A stretch of 64,000 bases of DNA, from assembly GCF_013410115.1 (NCBI RefSeq), contig NZ_JACCCV010000002.1, forward strand, positions 1,426,001 through 1,490,000, written 5' to 3'. Positions 12,773 to 22,376 of this stretch are shown one piece after another. This DNA comes from Tunturiibacter gelidiferens. Its GTDB lineage: Bacteria > Acidobacteriota > Terriglobia > Terriglobales > Acidobacteriaceae. Within the stretch, counting starts at the first letter, position 1. The number at the start of each line of letters is the position of its first letter. A program made the translations under genes and the position numbers. The notes under the pieces were generated by a model. That model was not told where the DNA came from. It did no database searches and saw only the letters and a list, made by a program, of their open reading frames with translations.

Positions 12773-14923
12773 ATGGCTTTGGTAGATCTTCGCAGGTGCT
12801 CGCTCTCTTTTGGTTTCATCGCCTTTACCGTTCTATCGACATTTGGAACCACCATCGCAGCGAGAGCAGAGGCCGACAAGACCTCCTCAATCCCCAAAGA
12901 TCCACGGATTGGTTCGCTCATTGAGACGCTTGGCCAGACTAAAAACCCCACCTCCGTAGCCATCTCGCCCGACGGAACCACCGTAGCCTGGTCGGTCCGG
13001 ACCCACGAAGGCAGTCAGATTCATCTCTCAGACGTTGCGAATCCTGATGCCGCCAAGGAAAAGATCGTCACCACCGGCTCAGGAGCGACCAACTGCAGCA
13101 GCTCCGATCCGAAGTGGTCGCCTGACGGAGAAGCCCTCGCCTTCATCTCCGACTGCACCGCAAAGACTGACCAGCCGGGACAAGAACAGGTCTTTCTCTG
13201 GTCGAAAACCTCAGGCGAATCCAAGCAACTCACGCACCTCAAAGGCGGACTGGACTCCCTCGCCTGGTCACCAGACGGAAAGTCGATCGCTTTCCTCTTC
13301 GTCGAAAATGCCACACGCAGCGCAGGTGCTCTAGCCGCCATGAAGCCATGGTCGGGCGTCATCGGCGAAGATTCGTTGGAAATTCAAGGAGTGTACGGAG
13401 TCGACATCTCGGCCGGAAAAGGTGCATGGCTTATTCCGGCTACACCGGATCAACATACATATGAATTTGCCTGGTCACCCGATTCGAAGCAGATTGCTTT
13501 CGTTGCCGCGAGCGCACCTGGCGAAAACAACTGGTGGGTGGCAAAGCTCTTCGCAACAAAGGTGGATCAGATCCTTCATGGAGAAACTGCGGGCTCAAAA
13601 AGCGCAAATGCCTGCGTTTATATTGAAAACCGGTGTTATTACCAAGCGCGGATGGTCCTTGATCCAAGGAGTGTCTCAGGCCCTCTCCACAACCTACAGA
13701 TCGCCGTCCCCCGCTGGTCCCCAAACGGCACACAGATCGCCTTCATCGGCGGCATCATGAGCGACCAGGGATCCACCGGCGGCGATCTCTACCTGATCCC
13801 CTCCGCCGGAGGCGAACCGAAGGACCTCACCCCAGGCCGCGCCGCATCCATCGCCTACTTCGGCTGGGCTGGCCCCGAACTCATCGCCCTCGCCGAACAC
13901 GTAGGCGGCAACAGCCACCTCACCGCCCTCGATCTCGCCAACGGCAGAGACATCCCGCAGGCCAGCGTCACCTTCCCAGAAACCATCGGTGCCGGCGGCC
14001 TGGCAATGAGCGTCTCCCTCTCCCACGAGCACACCATCGCGCTGATTCGCAGCTCCTTCGACCGCGCCCCCGAGGTATGGGCCGGTTCCCTCCACGACCT
14101 CAAGCAGATCACCCACCTTAATGACGGCCTCAAGCCCTCATGGGGCAAGACTGAGAACATCGAATGGACCAATGACGGCTTTAAGGTCCAGGGATGGCTC
14201 CTCTACCCCGCCAACTATGACCCCACAAAAAAATATCCCCTCCTGGTCAGCGTCCACGGCGGCCCCTCCGCCGCCGTCACCCCACGCTGGCCCGGCGTCG
14301 GTTACGGCGGTGTTCCATTTTCCGCACTCGGATACTTCGTCTTCATGCCCAACCCGCGCGGCAGCTACGGACAAGGCGAGAAGTTCACCCAGGCCAACAT
14401 CAAGGACTTCGGCTACGGCGATCTCCACGACATCCTCGCCGGCATGGACGTCCTCGAAAAACGGTTCCCCATCGACAAGAACCGTGAAGGCCTCACCGGC
14501 TGGAGCTACGGCGGCTTCATGACTATGTTCGGAGTCACCCAGACAACGCGCTTCAAGGCCGCGGTCGCCGGAGCAGGCATCAGCGACTGGAAGAGCTACT
14601 ACGGCGAAAACTCCATCGACCAGTGGATGGTGCCATTCTTCGGCAAGACCGTCTACGACGATGCCGACGTCTACGCCAAGAGCTCCGCAATTGAATACAT
14701 CAAGAAAGTAAAGACTCCAACCCTGGTCGTCGTCGGCGATCGCGACGGCGAGTGCCCCGCTCCGCAGAGCTTTGAGTTCTGGCATGCTCTCCGCGCCGAA
14801 GGCGTAAAGACGCAGTTGGTGATATACCCGAACGAGGGGCATGCGTTCCACGACCCCGCGCATCGCAGAGATGTTCTCGAGCGGGCTCTCAACTGGTTCG
14901 AGACAGAGATGCCCGCGAAATAG
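12773..14923 (+). CDS. secreted S9-family serine peptidase (dipeptidyl/acylaminoacyl peptidase type)
   Basis: This probably cleaves short peptides in the periplasm or outside the cell. The 716-residue product begins with a signal peptide (RRCSLSFGFIAFTVLSTFGT followed by TIAARAEA). Residues ~50-440 form a WD40/TolB-like beta-propeller with repeated SPDG/WSPD units (VAISPDGTTVAWS, LAWSPDGKSIAFL). An alpha/beta hydrolase domain follows: nucleophile in GWSYGGFM (about residue 578), Asp in VVGDRDGECP (about 658) and His in PNEGHAFHDP (about 690). All three catalytic residues are present. It is divergent from the ribosomal cluster and is monocistronic. Exact substrate specificity cannot be read from sequence. 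Confidence 0.9.
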   Translation: MALVDLRRCSLSFGFIAFTVLSTFGTTIAARAEADKTSSIPKDPRIGSLIETLGQTKNPTSVAISPDGTTVAWSVRTHEGSQIHLSDVANPDAAKEKIVTTGSGATNCSSSDPKWSPDGEALAFISDCTAKTDQPGQEQVFLWSKTSGESKQLTHLKGGLDSLAWSPDGKSIAFLFVENATRSAGALAAMKPWSGVIGEDSLEIQGVYGVDISAGKGAWLIPATPDQHTYEFAWSPDSKQIAFVAASAPGENNWWVAKLFATKVDQILHGETAGSKSANACVYIENRCYYQARMVLDPRSVSGPLHNLQIAVPRWSPNGTQIAFIGGIMSDQGSTGGDLYLIPSAGGEPKDLTPGRAASIAYFGWAGPELIALAEHVGGNSHLTALDLANGRDIPQASVTFPETIGAGGLAMSVSLSHEHTIALIRSSFDRAPEVWAGSLHDLKQITHLNDGLKPSWGKTENIEWTNDGFKVQGWLLYPANYDPTKKYPLLVSVHGGPSAAVTPRWPGVGYGGVPFSALGYFVFMPNPRGSYGQGEKFTQANIKDFGYGDLHDILAGMDVLEKRFPIDKNREGLTGWSYGGFMTMFGVTQTTRFKAAVAGAGISDWKSYYGENSIDQWMVPFFGKTVYDDADVYAKSSAIEYIKKVKTPTLVVVGDRDGECPAPQSFEFWHALRAEGVKTQLVIYPNEGHAFHDPAHRRDVLERALNWFETEMPAK

Positions 14924-15142
14924 AGATAAGCCTTCAGGTCTCGCCCCGTCGGCGATTTTTCACGAAAGGGAGCGATCTTCTCACGATGCGAATGATTGGT
15001 TGGATCGTCCAACCAACGTTCGAACACTAATATGCCCGGAAGATTTGCTTCCGGTCTGTGCAGCTTTTACACTATGGGTTCAGCTATTCAGCGGTTGCGG
15101 TGTGACCGTTCAGCTTGAGTTCTGGTTGGACGGGGAGGTTCA

Positions 15143-17587
15143 ATGCGTCGGTTTGCCACGTTAGTCTTTCTTCTGCTTTTCACGATTCCTTTCGGTGTCT
15201 CTATCTCGGGTTGTTCCAAGAAAACAGCCACAGTCTTCTGCAACGGCGGAGACACCGGACCTGCCGTAGGTCAGGTGTCGAACATCGCGCTACAACCCAA
15301 GATCTTCGGCGTATCGCTGAACTTTGCTCAGATTGGGCAGGTCACCACACCGACCGCCATCGACTGCAAGGGCACAGCCGTGACCGTGTCCAGCTACACC
15401 TATGCCACCTTCCTGCCCAATGGCCAGCCGGACATGACCATCGCCGATGTCCAGCCGACAACCGGTCGCCTCTGCGCAGGCACCTGGAACAGGAACACCG
15501 GCGGCGGCATCGCCGACTTCACCACCTGCAACCCCACCAACAAATCCGGCACAGTCTACGTCGTAGCAAACGGTGGCGGCGTCAGCAGCAACCCACTTCC
15601 GATCTTCGTCCATCCCGTCGTTACCAACGTGACCCTCGGGGCGCTATCGACCGACTGCGTCAACGATCCGGCAACCAATTGCAGCCCCGCGGCCTTCGTT
15701 ACCCAGACCACGACCTGCGCGCAAACCACCAATGGCAATGGGTGCTGCACCGTCCCGGTCACACCCACAGTGAACGCAGTCGCCGCAACAGGTTGTGTCT
15801 CTCAGTCCGTGACCAGCCAGCTAGCAGCCAGAGTATTGGCCGGAAACGGCGCGAATATCAGCTGCCAGGTCGGTCATCTCTCATACGCCCCGCAGATTGC
15901 TTCCATCGTGACCATCGACCAGAACGGTGTCGCCACCGCGCAGCAGCCAGGATCGACCGTCATCACCGCAAACATCTCAAACGCCGGAAGCTCTGCTGGC
16001 TTCTTCTCCACCTGCCCGCCAGTGTCGATCAACCTCACCGCCACCAACGGCACAAGCAACTCAACCAGCGTGACCGTAAATCCCAACAATGTTCAACCAA
16101 TCAACTACGTGGCAGTGGATAAGAACCAGACAGTCCTCACCGGGTTGACTCTCAACTTCGAATCTACAACTCCGACCACCATACCCGCCGCTTCAGCGGC
16201 CTCGGTCACCCCGATCTTTCCCGGCGCCGCTGCCATCACCGCGGTCTGCCAACCACCCACCTGCAACCCGTCCCCGTTCAACCAGATTGGCCTCTTCGGC
16301 AACGGAAAAGCAATCACCTCGAATCCTGTGCTCGTTACAGCCCCCGGCACCAATAGCACCAATCTGTATATCGCGAGCACAAACTCGTTCTATCTCGTGC
16401 CCGTGGACTTCACTCAGACTCAGCTAGGCAGCCCGGTTCGCCTGCCCTATCAGCCCAACTCCATGGTCATCAGCAACGACGGATCCACCATCTACATGGG
16501 AAGCTCCTTTGAGCTCATGACCTTCAGCGCGACGTCGAACAGCATCAGCGCCCAGGACACGACCGTACCCGGCATCGTGCTCGCAGTCTCGCCCGATGGC
16601 ACAACGCTGGTCCTCACCGATCCAATCCGCCAGTTTGTCTACCTCTACAGCACCAAGGGCAGCATTCTGACGCAGTACGGCGGCGTTGGCACCCACGCCG
16701 TCTTCTCGCCAGACAGTACGACCGTCTACATCACTCTCGGCGATTACAACTCTTCGACCGGCGTCACGACTCCGAACAATACATTGCTGGTTCACTCCGC
16801 CTTCACAGGCTGGTATCCGACAACGTCGTCTCAACCGACCACTGACGTGGCCATCGGTGTGCCAAGTGTTGGAGCCTTCTTTGGCGGCAATCCGACCACA
16901 GCCCGCTCCTATTGCCCCGTGACCACCACAGTAGGTCTCCCCCCGACAACCTCCTCGACCACGACCAACCTCTTTTATCCGGATGCCGGAGTGCTCGGGC
17001 CGCAGACCGATCGAATTGCCACCACCAACGACGGCCTCCACGTTTTGGGAGCAACCGTCACCCCAACACCGACCTTGACTGATCTCGCAATCGGAACCCC
17101 AGCCAGCGGTAGTACTGCCGCTGCACCAGGCCTTCCCGTTGGCCAATGCCCGGCCGCCGATACCCCCGCGCAGAAGTTCCCCACCACCACCGCATTCACA
17201 GGTGCGCTCCCCGGTGTAACGGCCTCAGCAATCACCGGCGTCTTCCCAACCTCGGACTCGAAGATCGCCTTCGTGACCTATCAGGGCAGCGGAGCGGTTG
17301 TGCCGACCTACACGCCACAAGCCACCGGTGCCGGAACTCTGGGCAGCATCCCCCTGTCGACTGCGCTGGGAACCCCCGTCGCACCGGTCGCCGGCGTGGT
17401 GAGTGCAGACAACCTGACCTTCTTCGTAGGCACCTCGGGAGACAACGCCGTCCACCTCATCACCAAACAAACCGACGGCACCTACAAGGACACAACAACC
17501 CCTATCGCGCCGAAACTACCCGACGTGAACGGGAACATCGTCGCTCCTAATCTGCTGGTACAGAAGCCACGTAAGGCCACATCCTAG
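15143..17587 (+). CDS. large lipoprotein with Ig-like and beta-propeller regions, function unknown
   Basis: The 814-residue product has a lipoprotein signal peptide ending in SISGC, with the lipidated Cys at about residue 24, so it should be membrane anchored and exposed. The N-terminal half has IPT/Big_2-like beta-sandwich sequence (ASIVTIDQNGVATAQQPGST) and several Cys pairs. From about residue 420 it shows YncE/NHL-like propeller strands (SMVISNDGSTIYMG, VLAVSPDGTTLVLTD, HAVFSPDSTTVYITLGD). The composition is rich in Thr, Ser, Asn and Pro. A surface-binding or structural role is possible, but I do not recognise a specific family. A family 1 repeat begins six bases after its stop. Confidence 0.75.
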   Translation: MRRFATLVFLLLFTIPFGVSISGCSKKTATVFCNGGDTGPAVGQVSNIALQPKIFGVSLNFAQIGQVTTPTAIDCKGTAVTVSSYTYATFLPNGQPDMTIADVQPTTGRLCAGTWNRNTGGGIADFTTCNPTNKSGTVYVVANGGGVSSNPLPIFVHPVVTNVTLGALSTDCVNDPATNCSPAAFVTQTTTCAQTTNGNGCCTVPVTPTVNAVAATGCVSQSVTSQLAARVLAGNGANISCQVGHLSYAPQIASIVTIDQNGVATAQQPGSTVITANISNAGSSAGFFSTCPPVSINLTATNGTSNSTSVTVNPNNVQPINYVAVDKNQTVLTGLTLNFESTTPTTIPAASAASVTPIFPGAAAITAVCQPPTCNPSPFNQIGLFGNGKAITSNPVLVTAPGTNSTNLYIASTNSFYLVPVDFTQTQLGSPVRLPYQPNSMVISNDGSTIYMGSSFELMTFSATSNSISAQDTTVPGIVLAVSPDGTTLVLTDPIRQFVYLYSTKGSILTQYGGVGTHAVFSPDSTTVYITLGDYNSSTGVTTPNNTLLVHSAFTGWYPTTSSQPTTDVAIGVPSVGAFFGGNPTTARSYCPVTTTVGLPPTTSSTTTNLFYPDAGVLGPQTDRIATTNDGLHVLGATVTPTPTLTDLAIGTPASGSTAAAPGLPVGQCPAADTPAQKFPTTTAFTGALPGVTASAITGVFPTSDSKIAFVTYQGSGAVVPTYTPQATGAGTLGSIPLSTALGTPVAPVAGVVSADNLTFFVGTSGDNAVHLITKQTDGTYKDTTTPIAPKLPDVNGNIVAPNLLVQKPRKATS

Positions 17588-17593
17588 AATCGG

Positions 17594-17783
17594 TCCTGCC
17601 GGACGAGCGCCCTGCGCGGACAGCGGTCACTTCGTGACTTGTGAAAGCTTCGCGAGGTGCTCCCGCTGGTCGCAGGCTAAATTCCGTGCCGACCAGCGGG
17701 AGGATCTAAAGATTAGTCGAGCCAAGACCGGTATACACGTCACGAAGTGACCGCCCCGCGCGCAGCGGGCCCGTCCGGCAGGA
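17594..17783 (+). repeat. family 1 nested-hairpin repeat, copy A
   Basis: A 190-bp element whose ends TCCTGCCGGAC and GTCCGGCAGGA are inverted repeats. Inside are small hairpins GTCAC-TTC-GTGAC and GTCAC-GAA-GTGAC, a central stem CTCCCGCTGGTCG / CGACCAGCGGGAG, and a right terminal hairpin CCCGC-GCGCA-GCGGG. It fills almost the whole gap between the convergent lipoprotein and nusB genes. Related copies lie at 22188, 24556 and 63768. Confidence 0.9.
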
Positions 17784-17791
17784 CAACCGCC

Positions 17792-18214
17792 CTACGCCAA
17801 CCGCTTCTTCAGCAGATCCCGCGCAATCGCATCCAGAACGCCATTAAGAAAGTGAATCGACTCCGGCGCAGCATATCGCCGTCCAATCTCCAGCGTCTCG
17901 TTGATGATGATCGCAGCAGGTGTATTCGGAAAGCCCAGCATCTCCGCCACCGAAGCCCGCAGCAGATTTCGATCTACCACCGGCATCCGCTCCAGCCGCC
18001 AGTTCTGCGCATGCTCTTCAATCAGCTTGTCGATCTCTTCATCGCGAGTCGTCGCAATGCGATAAAGATCCTCGGCAAACCCACGCGTCTCGGCATCGAC
18101 ATCTTCGACCGAAGCCCAAAAAAGCCTCTGAACCTCCGCAGGCGACTGCTTGCCCAGGTCTCCCTGAAACAGCATCTGCATCGTGAGTTCGCGCGACTTG
18201 CGGCGAGTCCCCAT
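17792..18214 (-). CDS. nusB: transcription antitermination factor NusB
   Basis: NusB binds boxA RNA with S10 (NusE) and supports antitermination, mainly on rRNA operons. The 140-residue all-helical product has the family N-terminus RRKSRELTMQMLFQGDLG. Its C-terminal signature is PVVDRNLLRASVAEML followed by AAIIINETLEIGRRYAAPES and FLNGVLDAIAR. The start codon overlaps the ribH stop by one base (TAATG). ribH-nusB is a common operon pair. The 3' end abuts family 1 repeat copy A. Confidence 0.96.
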   Translation of the reverse strand: MGTRRKSRELTMQMLFQGDLGKQSPAEVQRLFWASVEDVDAETRGFAEDLYRIATTRDEEIDKLIEEHAQNWRLERMPVVDRNLLRASVAEMLGFPNTPAAIIINETLEIGRRYAAPESIHFLNGVLDAIARDLLKKRLA

Positions 18215-19095
18215 TATTTTTTCACCTGGCTGTTCTGCGCCGCGAGCTTGCGCTGAATCGACACCATCTCAATCGCCGCGCTGGCCGCCTCGAAGCCTTT
18301 ATTCCCCGCCTTCAGCCCCGCCCGGTCGAGCGCCTGCTCCAGCGTCTCGCAGGTCAGCACTCCAAACGCATGCGGAATACCGGTCTCCTGCTGCGACTGC
18401 CCGATCCCCCGCGCCACCTCGTTGTAGATCGCCTCGTAGTGCGCCGTCTCCCCACGCAGCAGGCACCCCAGCGTGATGATCGCATCGAACCTCTTCGACT
18501 CCGCCAGCGTGCGCGCAGCCGACGGAACCTCCCACGCCCCGGGAACACGGACAATCTCAATATCCTTCCGTGCAGCGCCGCTACGATGCAGCGCATCGAG
18601 AGAGCCCTGTAGCAGCCGGTCGGTGATCACCGTATTCCAGCGCGTCGTCACCACGGCAAACCGCATATTCGCAGCGCTCAGGTCACCCTCAACAGCCTCA
18701 GGCTGGCCATGGAGCGGATTCTCCGACTGCCAGAACCCAATCCGCAGCTCGGTAGTAATCTGCACCGTAAACAGCCTGCTGTTCCAGTGAGTCAGCTCAG
18801 CGGCAGAGAGAATGTCCGGAATCTCTTCCGTGCGGTAACTCGCAAGCAACCACTTTTCCACCAACGCACGAATGTGATCCAGCTGCGTGACCTCGATCAG
18901 CACGGTTGGAACCGCCGGTTCCCTGCCCGTAACAAACTCGAGATTGCCAATCGGCGCAAGAAACGCCGCACCCCGGCCCTGCGCATCCTGCCATCCCTTG
19001 CCCTGTTCGAAGCCAAGGGCAGAAAAGAGGCTCGAAATACGGTCAAACTCAGCCCCCGATGCAATCGCGCTGACGTGCGTAATTCCCTTAATCAT
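18214..19095 (-). CDS. ribH: VOC-like domain fused to lumazine synthase
   Basis: Residues 144-293 are a complete 6,7-dimethyl-8-ribityllumazine synthase (MRFAVVTTRWN, VPGAWEVPSAARTLA, ITLGCLLRGETAHYEAI, GVLTCETLEQALDRAG), which makes the riboflavin precursor. Residues 1-143 (MIKGITHVSAIASGAEFDRI...) look like a glyoxalase/VOC domain. The frame is continuous with no stop. The internal ATG at 18666 could start a stand-alone RibH; a GAGGGTGA lies about 20 nt upstream of it, too far for normal use. The upstream start at 19095 has no strong Shine-Dalgarno either. Fusion versus two translation products is undecided. It is divergent from the enoyl-CoA hydratase gene. Confidence 0.85.
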   Translation of the reverse strand: MIKGITHVSAIASGAEFDRISSLFSALGFEQGKGWQDAQGRGAAFLAPIGNLEFVTGREPAVPTVLIEVTQLDHIRALVEKWLLASYRTEEIPDILSAAELTHWNSRLFTVQITTELRIGFWQSENPLHGQPEAVEGDLSAANMRFAVVTTRWNTVITDRLLQGSLDALHRSGAARKDIEIVRVPGAWEVPSAARTLAESKRFDAIITLGCLLRGETAHYEAIYNEVARGIGQSQQETGIPHAFGVLTCETLEQALDRAGLKAGNKGFEAASAAIEMVSIQRKLAAQNSQVKK

Positions 19096-19152
19096 AGATT
19101 CGATTGTATCGTCTGGAGTGCGACGCCACATCGCCCGCAAGAGGAGAGGTCT

Positions 19153-19929
19153 GTGAACTACGAGACGTTGCTGTGCGAGATAAAGGATCAGGTGGCACGC
19201 GTCACGCTGAACCGCCCCCAGGTGCTCCACGCCCTCAACACCCAGGTCTTCAACGAACTGGAGGCCGTTTTTTCAACACTCGCCGCAGACCCCGCCGTCC
19301 GGGTCATCCTCCTCACCGGTGCAGGCGAAAAGGCCTTCGCGGCCGGCGCAGATATCAAAGAGCTCGCCGCCACCGACGCAGGAGAGACCAAGGCCCGCCG
19401 CGGCCAGGGCGTCTTCCGTCTCATCGAGACCTGCGGCAAGCCCGTCATCGCCTGCATCAACGGATTCGCCCTCGGCGGCGGCTGCGAGCTGGCCATGGCC
19501 TGCACCATACGCCTCGCCAGCGAGACCGCGCGCCTCGGCCAGCCCGAAGTCAAGCTCGGCCTCATCCCTGGCTACGGCGGAACCCAGCGGCTCCCACGCC
19601 TCGTCGGCCAGCCCATGGCGCTCAAACTCCTGCTCACCGGCGAGATGATCAACGCCGCCGAGGCCCTGCGAATCGGCCTGGTAGACGAGGTCCTGCCCGC
19701 AGACAAGTTGATGGAGCGCTCCGAAGCTCTCGCCCGCACCATCGTCGCCATGGCCCCCCTGGCCGTCGCCGCATGCCTCGAAGCAGTCCGCGATGGCAGC
19801 GAGATCAGCCTCGAAGAAGCCATCGACATGGAAGCAAAGATCTTCGGCCGCCTCTGTGGAACCGCCGACAAAGAGGAGGGCACAAAGGCCTTTCTGGAAA
19901 AACGTCCCGCAGTATGGACCGGACGATAA
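19153..19929 (+). CDS. enoyl-CoA hydratase/isomerase family protein
   Basis: Crotonase-fold enzyme, probably hydrating short trans-2-enoyl-CoA in fatty or amino acid degradation. The 258-residue frame uses a GTG start at 19153 directly after an AAGAGGAGAGG Shine-Dalgarno; the frame continues upstream but without family similarity. The oxyanion-hole and CoA motifs are GEKAFAAGADIKEL and ALGGGCELAMAC, with the first catalytic Glu in GCELA and the second in LGQPEVKLGLIPG. Both catalytic glutamates argue for a true hydratase. The C-terminus KAFLEKRPAVWTGR is typical. It appears monocistronic. Confidence 0.92.
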   Translation: MNYETLLCEIKDQVARVTLNRPQVLHALNTQVFNELEAVFSTLAADPAVRVILLTGAGEKAFAAGADIKELAATDAGETKARRGQGVFRLIETCGKPVIACINGFALGGGCELAMACTIRLASETARLGQPEVKLGLIPGYGGTQRLPRLVGQPMALKLLLTGEMINAAEALRIGLVDEVLPADKLMERSEALARTIVAMAPLAVAACLEAVRDGSEISLEEAIDMEAKIFGRLCGTADKEEGTKAFLEKRPAVWTGR

Positions 19930-19976
19930 CCACTCGTCTTCATCGAAAATTGCCGGAAACTTTGGCCTTTTGATCG

Positions 19977-20600
19977 ATGCCATCGCTTGATATGCTGATA
20001 TTCGTGCCCTCGATATTCCGACATTCGCTGTCCCGACACTCGCCGCCCGAGAACTATTCGCTGCTGCGAGACACGCTCCTTCCCGCTGCTCTTCTGCTTC
20101 CTCTCGCCCTCGCCGGCTGTTCAAAGCCTGCCATCCCCAACGTGGCCGAGCAGAACGCCCTCGCCGCCGAACACCAGCAGGAGACCAACCTCGCGCGCCA
20201 GCAGATGGAGCTAATCCCGCCCCCTTCGAAGACCCGCTACATGGCCGTCAAGAGCCTCAATCTCTGGGAAAATCCCTACCTCACCGTGCAGGGCGCCATG
20301 GCAACACTGCACGTGGTCGTCGCCGACGGCAACACCAGCGGTCTCGGCGTAGGCGGAATGCTACGGCCCATCGGCGCCCGCCGCCGCGACCTGAACGTGC
20401 GCGTCATCGACCTGCCCACCGCGCTCAACGCCATCCCGGAAAACTCCTGGCCCTATGGTCGCGTCGTCGCCGTCGAAGAAGCCCATCAGGTCCCCGCCAG
20501 CGCGCGCCCCGAGGTTCGCCGCAACTTGGAGGCCGTCATCAAAACCCTCAACGACCTCGGCGTAGTCGTCTACGAGTGGGGCGACAACGGACGAAGCTAA
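19977..20600 (+). CDS. putative lipoprotein, function unknown
   Basis: The product is 207 residues from the ATG at 19977; an ATG at 19992 is also possible, and neither has a clear Shine-Dalgarno. A hydrophobic stretch ends in the lipobox LALAGC (Cys about residue 43), an unusually long pre-signal region that hints at a start further downstream. The mature part has a conserved-looking domain with KSLNLWENPYLTVQGAM, VRVIDLPTALNAIPENSWPYG and RPEVRRNLEAVIKTLNDLGV. I do not recognise the family. It ends 75 bases before the symporter gene. Confidence 0.65.
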   Translation: MPSLDMLIFVPSIFRHSLSRHSPPENYSLLRDTLLPAALLLPLALAGCSKPAIPNVAEQNALAAEHQQETNLARQQMELIPPPSKTRYMAVKSLNLWENPYLTVQGAMATLHVVVADGNTSGLGVGGMLRPIGARRRDLNVRVIDLPTALNAIPENSWPYGRVVAVEEAHQVPASARPEVRRNLEAVIKTLNDLGVVVYEWGDNGRS

Positions 20601-20675
20601 CTCAGCAAACATCCCTCTTCCTGCACCGTTGCGCTAACCTGTGAGTGCGGCAAATCTCTAGAGCTGGGTGAACGA

Positions 20676-22187
20676 TTGCAACTGCATACGACCGCACTGG
20701 TAGTCTTCTGCTTTTTCTTTTTGCTCGTAACGCTCGCCGGATTCTGGGCCGCACGGTGGCGAAGACCGAAGGCAGGAATGGGCTCGCTCGAAGAGTGGGG
20801 CCTCGCAGGCCGCAGCTTCGGCACCTGGATCACCTGGTTCCTCATCGGCGGCGACCTCTACACCGCCTACACCGTCATCGCGGTCCCGGCAGCACTCTAC
20901 GGTGCAGGCGCCATGGGATTCTTCGCAGTCCCCTACGCCGTCATCGCCTACCCGTACATGATGCTCGTCCTGCCACGCCTCTGGACAGTATGCCACCGCC
21001 ACGGTTACATAACCTTCGCCGACTTTGTCAGTGGCCGCTACGGAAACCGCTGGCTGACCATCGCCATCGCTCTCACAGGCATCCTCGCTCTCATGCCGTA
21101 CATCGCCCTCCAACTGGTCGGCATCCGCGTCGTCATCGGAGCCATGGGCATCCACGGTGAGTGGCCCCTCGCAGCCGCCTTCGTCATCCTCGCCGCCTAC
21201 ACTTACTCCAGTGGTCTGCGCGCTCCGGCCGTCATCGCCATCGTAAAAGACGTCATGCTCTATGTCATGGTGCTTGCCGCCCTGATCTATATCCCCCACA
21301 AACTCGGCGGTTACGCACGAGTCTTCGAACTCGCAAATCAACAGCTGGCACACCACATGCCAACAGCGACAATCTCCCTGAGACAAGGCCAGTTCCTCGG
21401 CTACTCCACCCTCGCCATCGGCTCTGCCATAGCGCTCATGCTCTACCCGCACACAGCCACCGCAGTCCTCAGCGCGCAGAGCGCCAACGTAGTGCGCCGC
21501 AACGCCGCCATGCTCCCCGCCTACAGCTTCCTCCTTGGCCTCATCGCCCTGCTCGGCTATCTCGCACTAGCCGCCGGAGTCGTCACCAAAGATCCAAATC
21601 AAGCCGTACCTCTTCTGTTCCTCAAGATGTTTCCCGAGTGGTTCGCCGGCTTCTGCCTCGCCGCCGTCGCCATCGGAGCACTCGTCCCCGCAGCGATCAT
21701 GTCCATCGCCGCCTCCAATCTCTTCACCCGCAATCTGTACGGAGCGCTGGTGCGACGAAAGATGCTCCCCGAAGAAGAGTCCCGCATGGCCAAGATCGTC
21801 TCGCTCGTCGTAAAGTTCGGCGCACTGCTCTTTGTCCTCAAGCTCCCCGCTCCCTACGCCATCGAGATGCAGTTACTCGGCGGAATCTGGATGGGTCAGC
21901 TCTTCCCATCGGTCGTTCTAGGTGTCTTCACCCGCTGGTTCAATCCCTGGGCTCTCCTCATCGGCTGGGCGGCAGGCATGTTCAGCGGCACGGCCATGGC
22001 GGTAGCGTTAGGACTGAAAAGTTCGGTCTACCCGCTGCACCTCTTCGGCAGCACGTACCCCATGTACGCAGCCGTGCCCGCCCTACTGCTGAATCTAGCC
22101 GTCTCCACGTTGCTGACTGTAATTTTCCGCGCAATGAAGCTGAACTCCGGAACCGATGTCACCGACGCTGCAGCCTATGTAGGCTAG
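20676..22187 (+). CDS. sodium:solute symporter (SSS) family transporter
   Basis: The 503-residue integral membrane protein has about 13 hydrophobic segments and the SSS signature region (SLEEWGLAGRSFGTWITWFL, then GGDLYTAYTVIAVPAALYG). Members co-transport sodium with organic acids, sugars or amino acids; the short form and GGDLYTAY region recall monocarboxylate transporters of the MctP type. That substrate is a guess. Translation appears to start at TTG at 20676, preceded by GCTGGGTGA. Family 1 repeat copy B starts on the base after the stop codon. Confidence 0.88.
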   Translation: MQLHTTALVVFCFFFLLVTLAGFWAARWRRPKAGMGSLEEWGLAGRSFGTWITWFLIGGDLYTAYTVIAVPAALYGAGAMGFFAVPYAVIAYPYMMLVLPRLWTVCHRHGYITFADFVSGRYGNRWLTIAIALTGILALMPYIALQLVGIRVVIGAMGIHGEWPLAAAFVILAAYTYSSGLRAPAVIAIVKDVMLYVMVLAALIYIPHKLGGYARVFELANQQLAHHMPTATISLRQGQFLGYSTLAIGSAIALMLYPHTATAVLSAQSANVVRRNAAMLPAYSFLLGLIALLGYLALAAGVVTKDPNQAVPLLFLKMFPEWFAGFCLAAVAIGALVPAAIMSIAASNLFTRNLYGALVRRKMLPEEESRMAKIVSLVVKFGALLFVLKLPAPYAIEMQLLGGIWMGQLFPSVVLGVFTRWFNPWALLIGWAAGMFSGTAMAVALGLKSSVYPLHLFGSTYPMYAAVPALLLNLAVSTLLTVIFRAMKLNSGTDVTDAAAYVG

Positions 22188-22376
22188 TCCTGCCGGACGG
22201 GCGCCCTGCGCGGGCAGCGGTCACTTCGTGACTTGTGAAAGCTTCGCGAGGTGCTCCCGTTGGTCGCAAGCTAAATTCCGTGCCGACCAACGGGAGGCCC
22301 TAAAAGTTAGCCCAGCCAAGACCGGTACACAAGTCACGAAGTGACCGCCCCACGCGTAGTGGGCCGTCCGGCAGGA
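22188..22376 (+). repeat. family 1 nested-hairpin repeat, copy B
   Basis: A 189-bp copy with ends TCCTGCCGGACGGGC and GCCGTCCGGCAGGA. The central stem is CTCCCGTTGGTCG / CGACCAACGGGAG and the right terminal hairpin is CCCAC-GCGTA-GTGGG, both differing from copy A by paired changes. It fills the gap between the convergent symporter and guaA genes, starting directly after the symporter TAG. Confidence 0.92.

Noticed and set aside
15115..16122. 335-codon frame overlapping the large lipoprotein gene
   Set aside because: Out-of-frame shadow with His/Arg/Gln-rich composition; the lipoprotein frame has a signal peptide and domain-like sequence.
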